A stretch of DNA of 64,000 bases from Mycoplasma zalophi. GTDB lineage: Bacteria > Bacillota_I > Bacilli_A > Mycoplasmatales > Metamycoplasmataceae. The notes under the pieces were generated by a model. The model saw nothing but the letters and a program-made list of their open reading frames with translations, was not told where the DNA came from and searched no databases. Both the position numbers and the translations under genes were made by a program. Of the stretch, positions 55,218-64,000 are shown one piece after another. Numbering within the stretch: position 1 is the stretch's first letter; each line of letters opens with the position of its first letter. The stretch lies in contig NZ_JAOOPZ010000001.1 of the NCBI RefSeq assembly GCF_025486335.1, forward strand, positions 204,139-268,138, in the 5' to 3' direction.

Positions 55218-56510
55218 ATGAAGAAAATAAATAAAAAATCGATTTGAAGAGTTTTTATGGCTGGTTTTTTATTAGTGGGAACAAGCGCTTTTGCAATATC
55301 TTGTGCTAACACGGATGCTAATACTAATACAACTCAAAATACAAATACTGAAAATTGAGATACAGAGATAACTATTACATATGACTGGGCAAATAAAGGT
55401 TTTCTTTCTCCAGAAAAAAATACTCAACAATCACCTAATGATGTATTTTTAGAAAAATTACAGTATAAATTTAACGAATTAAAAAAGGCCGATAATGATT
55501 TAAAAAATTATCCTGATGTAATATTTAAAACTGCTGAAGTTTCAAATGATAATGCAAGGGATAATTTATTAGTTGACCAAATAGATAATGATATTTCGAT
55601 TATTCCATATAAAATACTTGGAAATAAGATTGATAAAAATAATTTAGACCAGTATCCAAATTATATGGGTAATACTGAAACATTAGCATTTAAATGAACA
55701 TTCGATGATGATGCAACATATTTAGATGGAAGTGATAATGATCCACTAATTAAAGCTGCAAAAGAAAATAATAAAATATATTTTTCAGAAAATGGAGAGT
55801 ATCCAGGTTGATGAAAAATTAAAAAACAACTAGAATGAGATGGCTCAAAATATAAAGTATTTTATGATAATACAGATAAAACTACACAATTTTATCGTGG
55901 AGCAATTTATATTTCAGGAACTGATGAAGAATTAGAAGCAATTGAAAATGCTTGAAAATCAAAAAAATGAGAAGAATTTTCAAAATACGGAATTATTTTC
56001 CAAGGAACCTCAAGTTTAGGTGGATATAGATTACAAGCGAATTTAATTGCAAAAAACTTTAATTTAAGTTCAATTGAAGTAAATAAATATTTTACAGATC
56101 AAGAAAATAAAAATAACAAAAAAGTTGAGCAAAATAGTCAAGTTTCAATTAGATTAGGTAAAAAAGACAGTCTAGGGCATGTATTTCACATAGGTTTTGA
56201 TGATGAAGGTGTTTTAAACTGAACGGAATCTATTGAAAATGAAGATCATTTTACACCTACTGTCCCAAATGCAAAAATACGTGTTTTAACACTGACAGAT
56301 CCTGCTCCTTATAATGGAGTTTTTAGAAGAAAAGGACTTTCAGAAAAACAAAGTTCATTAGTTATGAAAGCTTTGCAAAGTCTTTCAATTGAAGAAAATC
56401 AATTAGGAATTTACACCGGATTTAATAAATTTGTTGCCGGTGATGTCGATATGTTTAAAAAATATATTGATATTTATAATACAAATACAATAGATACAAA
56501 GAATAAATAA
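55218..56510 (+). CDS. cypl: Cypl/P37-type thiamine-compound-binding lipoprotein
   Basis: 430 residues. Signal peptide with lipobox AFAISC (Cys28), then a Thr/Asn-rich linker and a periplasmic-binding fold: TITYDWANKG at the start of domain 1, ISIIPYKILG, FYRGAIYISG, GIIFQGTSSLGGYR and DPAPYNGVF. The set and order match P37 (Cypl) of M. hyorhinis, which binds TPP. The riboswitch in its leader independently supports thiamine or TPP as ligand. Many UGA Trp codons hide the gene under the standard code. AAGGAGG precedes ATG 55218. Confidence 0.85.
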
Positions 56511-56511
56511 T

Positions 56512-57255
56512 ATGCTTAATTTAAAGTTTAAAAAAGTTGATATCAAATATAAAAAAAATGAAAATGCTATTTTATCTAATGTAAATTTCGAAATTAAAGA
56601 AGGAGAAATGGTTGCTTTTATTGGTCAAAGTGGAGTAGGTAAGAGCACTATTTTTAAATCAATTGTACGAAATTTAAAACCATCAAAAGGACAAATTCTT
56701 TTAAATAATGAAGATATTTATTCATTAAATAAGAGAAAATGAAAACAAACAATTCAAAAAATTGGTTTTTTAACACAACAACCGAATTTAATATTTACTG
56801 ACAATGTTTATAACAATATTATTCGATCTATTTCACAATATAAAAATAAATTTTATAGTTTATTTTCTATCATAACTAAACAACAAAAAATAAATATTTT
56901 TGAACAATTAGCAAATTTAAATATTTTAGATAAATCTTTCTATCGTGTATCTGAATTAAGTGGTGGACAACAACAAAGAGTAGAAATTGCTAAACTTCTG
57001 ATAAAAAAAGCAGAACTCATTTTAGCTGATGAACCAACCAGTAGTTTGGATTTTCAAACTTCATTAGAAGTGCTAGATATTTTAAAAGATCTAAATAAAA
57101 GAAATGGATTAACAATAATCGTTATAATTCACGATTTAAATTTAGTAAAAAAATATTTTGATAGAGTTATAGCATTTAAAAATAACACAATAATACTAGA
57201 TAAAGAAACAAAAGACATTGAACAATGACAGATACTTCAAGCAGTACAAAAATAA
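56512..57255 (+). CDS. p29: Thiamine/TPP ABC transporter ATPase, P29 type
   Basis: 247 residues of the PhnC-like group. Walker A GQSGVGKST near residue 38, GFLTQQPN, LSGGQQQR, LILADEPTSSLD and IIHD are present. Start is one base after the lipoprotein stop. Reading the UGA at 57226 as Trp extends it by 10 residues into the permease gene; the original ATGA stop-start would have ended it there. It matches P29 of the M. hyorhinis P37/P29/P69 system. Confidence 0.88.
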
Positions 57256-58979
57256 AAATTTGAACAAATATTTTCTTTTATCAAGTTTTATCTAGCGAAC
57301 AAAAAACACAAAAAAAATTACGTAGCTTTTGAAAACATTTATTAACTATTTGTGTTTTAATTTTTATTATTTACTTGTTTTCAACATATAGTTACAAAAC
57401 TACAAATCATTTTGGTGTTGAACTTTTTAAAAAAAACTTTTTGGCAATTTTTTCATTTTCAAATACAAGTACATTAGATTATGAACAAAATTTAATTATA
57501 AGAAGCCTCAGCGTTTTATGATTTACTATTAAATATACTATTTCAGGAACTTTTATCGGTTTTCTTTTAGCACTTTTTACTTCTTGTTTGACAAACAGAA
57601 ATTTTACTAATAAAATTTGGTCATTTTTTTCAAAAAATATAATTTTATTTTTACGTTGTATTCCAGAATTATTATTTATTACATTATTTACTTCTATTTA
57701 TAGAGCTGAATTTAGTTTAATGTTAATTTTTATTTGATTTACTTGATTATGGCTTCATAAATATTACATTGAAGCTCTTGAATCAATAGATTCAAGACCA
57801 TTTTATGTTTCAATTAATCAAGGTAATTCCAAAGCTAAATCATTTTATAAAGAAATATTACCTAGATTAATTAATAGATTTATAAGTTTATTTATTTATT
57901 CCTTTGAATCAAACATGCGTTGAGGTTCTATTTTATCAAGCATAGGAGCGCCTGGAATAGGTATTTTAATTAATTATGCAAGTCAAACAACTTCAAGATT
58001 TAAACAATTAGCCATTCCATTATTAGTTTTATTAATTTTTATTATATTATTAGAAATATTAAATGTGTTTTTAAATAAATATTTATTTCAAATTAATACA
58101 AAGAAATTAAAAACAACTGACATAAACAAATTAAGTAGAACAATAAATATCCGTTTTTGAATAAAATTATTTATTGTTTTAATTTTAGGAATATTTAGTA
58201 TCTATGTAATTTCTATAACTGATAAATCATATATTTTTTCTAAATCATCTACAAGATTTTTTAGGGCTTTACTAAATCCTGATTGACAAGCATTTAACTG
58301 AAGTAGCTTAGATATAAAAAGTAATCCTTTATTGCAAATTTTACAAATAATAATATTTGCTATATCTACAATGACTATAACAATAATTTTATCAATTATT
58401 ATTATTCCTTTTTGTTCTATGTTTACCAATAAATTTCAGTCAACTATGATATTCAGAGGATTAAATAGTATTAATAGATTAATACCAACTGTTGTTTTGA
58501 TTTATTTATTTAGTGCACTTACATCTACATTATCTAAAATAACATTAATTATATTTGTCTTGGGTATTCATGAGGCTTCTGGTTTTATAAAACAAATATC
58601 AGAAGTTGTAGACAATATTGATGAATGAAAAATAAAAAATTTGCAATTGATGGGTAATTCTAAATTTAGAATATATTTTAAATTTATACTCCCTACAATT
58701 AAATATGATTTTATTAGCTTAGCTATTTTTTATTTTGAAATGGCAATTAGAAATGCAATAACTTATAGTGTTTTTACAACTTCACAAAACGGTTTACATT
58801 TAGGTAGAAATTTAATGGAAGCATTAAATGAAAGATCTTTACAAGTAAATATTGCTAGTGTTTATTTTTGATGTTCAACCTTAACAATCTTTTTATTAAA
58901 TATCGGCTCTGAACAAATAATAAATAAACTAAAAACAAAAAACAACTTTTTTGTTTTTAAAATGAAAAGAAAAAATTAA
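57225..58979 (+). CDS. p69: Thiamine/TPP ABC transporter permease, P69 type
   Basis: 584 residues with two permease halves. The first has ELLFITLFTS and the cytoplasmic EALESIDSRPFYVSINQGNSKAKSFYKEILPRLI, the second RLIPTVVLIYLFSA and HEASGFIKQISEVV...LQLMGNSKFRIYFKFILPTI; both carry the EA.....G coupling loop of PhnE-type permeases. About 12 hydrophobic helices. Matches P69. It overlaps the ATPase gene by 31 bases and ends in a terminator. Confidence 0.87.
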
Positions 58980-59000
58980 CATTTTAAATGTTAATTTTTT
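58966..59000. terminator. Bidirectional terminator
   Basis: AAAATTAACATTT/AAATGTTAATTTT with flanking A and T runs, between the convergent p69 and first coiled-coil paralogue genes. Confidence 0.8.
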
Positions 59001-59003
59001 TAA

Positions 59004-60425
59004 CTAATCATCTTCATTTTCCATAAAGTTAATTCTTAATATATTAAAATATAAAAATAAGTGATTATCTTGAGGGTTGTTATAAGGTTGAGGAGTTTCA
59101 AGCGTAAATGATCAATGATCCACAGATTCAGTAACTACTTCTTGTATATTAGTTTTATCTAAGTTTTTATATCATTCTTTTGTTTCTAATTCTTTTTGTA
59201 AAATTTCTTTAATTTTTCCTTTTTTATAATCTAAGTCAGCATCTCAAGATCCAAATAATTCTTTTTGTTTTTTAGCAGATAAATAAATTATTAAATCAAT
59301 GTGTGCAGGTATATTATTTTCATTATCTTTATCTTTATATTCTTTTCAATAGAATTTAATATCTGGATTATCTTGATATTTTTGCTCTATTGAGTAATTT
59401 TTTATATTTCAATCTCTATTTACAAAATATGAGTAAGGATAATCATTTATAAAGCTATATTTATTATTTCCGGGTTTTATTGTTATAATAACTTTATAAT
59501 GGTTACCATGCTTGTATAATTCTTCTCTTTTTACTGGGTGTGTACCTTTTTTTCGATAATCATATACATAGTTTATTGTTTCAGTTGTTAAATCTTTCTT
59601 TAAAAAAGTTATGTCTACAAAGGTACCATTACCAATAAAGAAATAAAACAACTTACTATTATCAATATGGAACCCAGGTCCTCCGGGTATTGATCCAGAA
59701 TATATAAGAGCATAAAATATAAGAGTTCATCATGTTAAATCTTCGTCGTCAGTAAAATTGCCGTAACCTTGTTCTTCTGATAATCTATTTTCGTAAAAAA
59801 GATCATCAAATTCAAATAAAAATTCTTTGTCAGTAAGATCATTTGAATTAGTATCTCTTTTTAAAGTAGCTTTTGATGAAAAGTCATTAAGGTTAATAGA
59901 TTTTAATGGGTCTGTTTTATAGTTGGTTTCATAATTTGTTATTAAAACTTCGTCAAAATTTTCACTTTTAAATATTTCATTATTTATGTTTTCTTTTGAT
60001 GAATATTTTTCTTGATATTCAGTTATTTTTTTATGCAATTCTTCTATTTCAATGTCTTTATTTTTTAATATTGAATTGAGTGCTAAAATTTGATCTCTTA
60101 TTGTTTTTGTTTCTGTGTTTAAAGAATTGATTTTGTTAGAAATTTCTTGATTTTTATTTTGATCTGTGTTTTTATCTTTTAGTTGATTTTGTAATTTAAA
60201 AATTTCAGCAGATTTATCAAGTAATGTATTTTCTAAGGATTTTAATTGAGATTTATAAAAATTTTCATTAATTTCTTGCTGCTTATTAAAATTATTATTT
60301 TTGTTTTTTGTAGCAACATAAGTTGAAATAGTAGTTATTGAAACAACGGATAAAAAAGCTAAAAATATTATTAAAATTCAAAATTTTGATTTTTTTGTTT
60401 TGTCCTTATCATTATTATTTGTCAT
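59004..60425 (-). CDS. Membrane-anchored coiled-coil protein, paralogue A
   Basis: 473 residues, not recognised. Short basic N-terminus with one helix (about 16-38), a coiled coil (about 45-135, Leu/Ile heptads among Lys, Glu, Asn), then a conserved block ENFDEVLITNYE...LKRDTNSNDLTDKEFLFEF and a C-terminal domain with NIPAHIDLIIYLSAKKQKELFG. The anchor is uncleaved, as no lipobox Cys is present. It is the most downstream of four tandem relatives (59004-64000). The conserved C-terminal domain should be external if the N-terminus stays inside. Function unknown. Confidence 0.75.
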
Positions 60426-60436
60426 TATTTCCCCTA

Positions 60437-61898
60437 TTAATTTTTATTAGTATCTTCATTTCCTAAAAAATTAATTCTTAATATATTAATAAATAAAGGT
60501 TTTTTATTTATATAACCGTAATTATCAATATTTGAATATTCTAAATTATAGTCAGATATATCATTAATAAATCAAGAAGTTACTTTTAATTTTTGTTCTT
60601 TTAATGATTTGATATATCATTGTTTTTGTTCTATTTCCATTTGTAAAATTTGATTTATTTTATCTCTTTTTTCGCTTAGTTTAGCATCTCAAGATCCAAA
60701 TAATTCTTTTTGTTTTTCAACAGATAAATAAATTATTAAATCAATGTGCGCTGGTATATTATTTTCATTATCTCTATCTTTATATTCTTTTCAATAGAAT
60801 TTAATATCTGGATTATCTTGATATTTTTCATCAATTTCGTAATTTTTTAAATCAACATCTTTGTTTTTATAATATACAAGTTCTTTTTCTTCTCCTGCAA
60901 TAGTTGTAAATGAAATAAGCGAACGCTCAATTCTATTAGGTGTTCATCTAAGTTTTATTATAATTCTATAATGATTTCCAGTTTTGTGAATCTCATCTAA
61001 ATTTACCAACTTGTCCCAAACATTATCTTCTTTTTTTGCGGTTATTGTTTGTGTATTTAAATTTTTGTCAAGGTAAATTACATCGATTAAATCTTCATCA
61101 TCTAAACCAAAGTAAAATATTCTTTTATTTGTTACTTCTAGTCTAGAATCTCGTATAAAATGTTACCCCAGCATTTATAAGTGCTTGATAAATTAGTTTA
61201 TTTCATCTAATATCTCCATATTCTACTTCATTACTAACTCCTATACTTATATTTCTCATTACTTCTCTGAAATATTCTTCATTGAACTCAAATAAAAATT
61301 CTTTTTCTGTAAGGTTATTTGAAGTGGTACCTTTTTTTAATGTAACTTTTGAAGAATAATTTTTTACATCTATAGGGTCTAACGGATCAACACTTTGCGA
61401 TTTTTCATATGTTGTTAGTAAAACTGTATCAAAATTTTCATTTTTAAAATCTTCATGATCTATGTCTTCTTTTTTGATATATTTTTCCTCATAATTTTTT
61501 ATTTTGTTAGTAAGTTCTGAAATTTCTGCATTTTTATTTTGCAATATAGAATTTAGTTCTAAAATTTGTTGTTTTAAAGTTTCATATTCTGATTCTAGAG
61601 TTTTAAGTTCATCAATAAGTTTTTGATTTTCAGAATCATCTTCATTACTGTTTTTTAATTTATTTTTTAATTCTAAAATTTTGGCTGCTTTATCTAACAA
61701 ATCACCTTCTAAGGATTTCAATTGTGAATCATAGTAATTTTTATTAATATTTTGCTTTCTTACTGAATTTTTATTGCTATTTTTTGTTAAAAAATAAGTA
61801 GAAATAGCTGAAATTGAAGTAACTGAAAATAATAATAAAAACAATAAAAAAATTCACAAAAACTGCTTTCTGTTTTTCTCTTTATTTTCTTTTTCCAT
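60437..61898 (-). pseudogene. Membrane-anchored coiled-coil protein, paralogue B, frameshifted
   Basis: Same architecture as its neighbours, but the first frame ends at TAG 61145-61143 after 251 residues (last residues AGVTFYTRF). Removing one T from the TTTT at 61160-61157 (minus strand) restores GVTFIRDSRLEVTNKRIFYFG, which aligns with FHIDNSKLFYFF of paralogue A, and the frame then runs to TAA at 60437 with the full C-terminal domain, including NIPAHIDLIIYLSVEKQKELFG. A recent mutation, or a sequencing error at a short tract. If real, only the anchor, coiled coil and first conserved block are made. Confidence 0.75.
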
Positions 61899-62054
61899 TT
61901 TTCTCCTAATTATATTTTAACTCAAATCCTACTTAATAAAAATATTTGACAAAAAGTGCTAGTATAAATCATATTTTGATATGCTCAAAAGCAATAATAA
62001 TAACAACATTATTTTTGATTTGTTTTTGTTATTTTAAATAAAAAAATTATAAAA

Positions 62055-62084
62055 AATAACCACCTTAAAAAGAGGTGATTATTA
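62055..62084 (-). terminator. Terminator of paralogue C
   Basis: Minus strand AATAATCACCTC, TTTTTA loop, AGGTGGTTATT, then T runs; overlaps the stop. Confidence 0.7.
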
Positions 62085-63533
62085 TTGATAATCAGAAATG
62101 TCTTGGTTATTTAAAAAATTTAATCTTAATATGTTTAGGTATAATGAGTTTTTATTAGATTCTCCGTATGAAACATTATTATATTCAAGTGTAAAATGTC
62201 CACCTTCTACATTTCATGAAGTTATTTCTTTTTCATATGTTTTATCTAAATCTAAATATCATTGCTTTGTTTTTAATTCTTCATTAAGAATATTTTTTAA
62301 TATACTTGCTTTTTTATTAATATCAGCTTCTAAATCCTGAAATAATTCTTTTTGTTTTTTAGCAGATAAATAAATTATTAAATCAACATGAGCAGGTATA
62401 TTATTTTCTTCATCTCTTGCTTTGTATTCTTTTCAATAGAATTTAATATCTTCATTATTTTGTGATTTTTCATCTATTGAGTAGTTTGTTATATTTCAAT
62501 CCATATTTACATAATATTTTATTTTTTTATTTAGTTTTTCATCATATTGATAGTCTTCATGACTATATACTGCTTCTTTATTAATTCCTGATTTTATTTT
62601 TATTATTACTCTGTAATGCTTTCCAGATTTATAAATTTCATCAATATTCAATGCGTGATTTTTTTTGTAATTGTAATTGAATTCATATAATATTTTTTTA
62701 GATTTTAATTCTTTGTTTAAATAATTAATTTCTATTAAATCTTTAGGTTGAATTGGGAAATAAAATATTTTATCATTATTGATATCTCAGCCTGGTCCTA
62801 CAATAGCCCCTGCATACATAATGGCATCTAAAACAAGATCCTCTCATTTTACTGATACTTCGTTATTTGTATTTTCTCATATTGCAGCCCCATCAAATAA
62901 TTTTTGATAAAAATTATGATCAAATTCAAATAAAAATTCTTTCTCTATTAAATTATTTTGATTTGTATTTCTTTTTAAAGTTACTTTTGTTGAATAATCA
63001 TCTTTTGCAAACGGTTTTAAGGGGTCGGTATTATATGATTTCTCATATGTTGTATTTAATACTATATCAAAGTTGTCATTTTTAAAATCTTCATGATTTA
63101 CATCTTCACTTGGAAGATATTTATCTTCAAACTCTTTTAATTTTTTAAGAAGTTCTGAGATTTCAATATCCTTGCTTTTTAATATTGAGTTTATAGATAA
63201 TATTTTTTCTCTTAAAGTATTTGATTCAGATTCTAAGGTTTTAACTCTTTCTTTTAAATCATTATTATTATTTTCATTTAAATTTTCCATTTTGCTATTT
63301 AATTTAGAAATTTCAGATTGTTTTTCAATAAGTCGATTTTCTAAATATTGTAATTTTGATAAATAATAATTTTTATCTTTTTCTTTTTGTTTATTTAAAT
63401 TAATACTTTGATTTCTAGTTACAAAATATACAGAAGTTGATGAAATAACAATACCCAATATAATAAATAAAAAGATAACTATTATTCAAACAAGCGATTT
63501 TTTGTGTTTCTTTTCTTGATTTTCTTTTTCCAT
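62082..63533 (-). CDS. Membrane-anchored coiled-coil protein, paralogue C
   Basis: 483 residues. MEKENQEKKHKKS start, one helix at about 15-40, coiled coil to about residue 140, then EDFKNDNFDIVLNTTYEKSYNTDP and LKRNTNQNNLIEKEFLFEF, a strand-rich middle with two UGA Trp, and the C-terminal NIPAHVDLIIYLSAKKQKELF. The region encoding its last part (62205-62463) is nearly identical to paralogue D at the DNA level. No enzyme motif. The family looks like a surface protein set under diversification. Confidence 0.75.
62205..62463 (-). repeat. Near-identical copy of 63742-64000
   Basis: 259 bases align without gaps to 63742-64000 with two visible mismatches, while the flanking coding sequence differs clearly. 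The match continues to the window edge. Confidence 0.85.
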
Positions 63534-63606
63534 TTTAACTCCCAATCACTGAAAAATATAATATTATTTCATTATTTTTAATTAATTAAATTATTAAAAT
63601 ATACAG

Positions 63607-64000
63607 CTAACCAAATATATCGTAACTATTACTATAATCTTTCTTGTCTAAAAAATTTAGTCTTAACATATTAAAATATAAAGGTACTTTATCTAAATTA
63701 TTAGATAAATTGTTTTTATATTCCAATAAAAAAGTATTATTTTCTACATTTCATGAAGTTATTTCTTTTTCATATGTTTTATCTAAATCTAAATATCATT
63801 GCTTTGTTTTTAATCCTTCATTAAGAATATTTTTTAATATACTTGCTTTTTTATTAATATCAGCTTCTAAATTCTGAAATAATTCTTTTTGTTTTTTAGC
63901 AGATAAATAAATTATTAAATCAACATGAGCAGGTATATTATTTTCTTCATCTCTTGCTTTGTATTCTTTTCAATAGAATTTAATATCTTCATTATTTTGT
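63607..64000 (-). CDS. Membrane-anchored coiled-coil protein, paralogue D, N-terminus outside window
   Basis: The last 130 codons of a fourth copy, running off the right edge; stop TAG at 63609-63607. The visible part has DIKFYWKEYKARDEENNIPAHVDLIIYLSAKKQKELFQNLEAD as in paralogue C, then diverges (LDKVPLYFNMLRLNFLDKKDYSNS). It shows that the tandem array continues beyond the window. Confidence 0.75.

Noticed and set aside
1..64000. Insertion sequence, prophage or integrative element
   Set aside because: No transposase, integrase, phage structural gene or terminal inverted repeats were seen anywhere in the window.

Overview
The window is a contiguous stretch of a Mollicutes chromosome, from a Mycoplasma in the broad sense and probably of the hominis/synoviae/hyorhinis type. 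It is very AT-rich, UGA must be read as Trp throughout, several genes appear to start on leaderless mRNAs, and it carries lineage markers: P60/P80, a Cypl/P37-type transporter, a metal-free NrdF and many lipoproteins. Coordinates below join reading frames that a standard-code translation would break at UGA. Functions are assigned from motifs read by eye; no database search was run.

Layout. 1-5023: nitroreductase, trpS, a thrS without TGS domain, a small membrane protein, pncB. 5126-6886: a surface lipoprotein resembling GT80 sialyltransferases but frameshifted in an A7 tract, plus a membrane protein. 6940-9895: rsmA-tatD (minus), then PepV. 10180-12266: three-gene SPFH/zinc-ribbon/membrane cluster behind a promoter with a T17 tract. 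12366-13767: Nudix hydrolase, tRNA-Arg(CCT), PQ-loop transporter. 13783-22297 (minus): yloU-fakA-plsX-rnc-smc-pepO, a shrunken form of a conserved Firmicutes order. 22470-26492: rpmB, an orphan PhnC-type ATPase, prs-rsmG, a long structured intergenic region and a dimethylargininase. 26558-28072: gpmI. 28256-37311: a giant 2729-residue FtsX-type ABC permease with its ATPase. 37343-42626: tpx, a degenerate LicD-like protein and the P80/P60 membrane pair.

42658-49720 is the most unusual part. Two leucine-rich-repeat (BspA-type) lipoproteins and an S41 peptidase lipoprotein form a minus-strand operon whose leader has the consensus of a TPP riboswitch followed by an intrinsic terminator. A second TPP riboswitch (55106-55172) precedes the Cypl/P29/P69-type thiamine-compound ABC transporter (55218-58979), so the surface operon and the transporter appear to share one thiamine regulon. 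Between them lie nrdF-nrdI-nrdE, where NrdF has the V/P/K ligand replacements of metal-free class Ie reductases, an alpha/beta hydrolase and a small HNH-like protein.

59004-64000 holds four tandem paralogues of an unrecognised membrane-anchored coiled-coil protein. One is frameshifted, and two share a 259-bp nearly identical segment, pointing to recent duplication or gene conversion.
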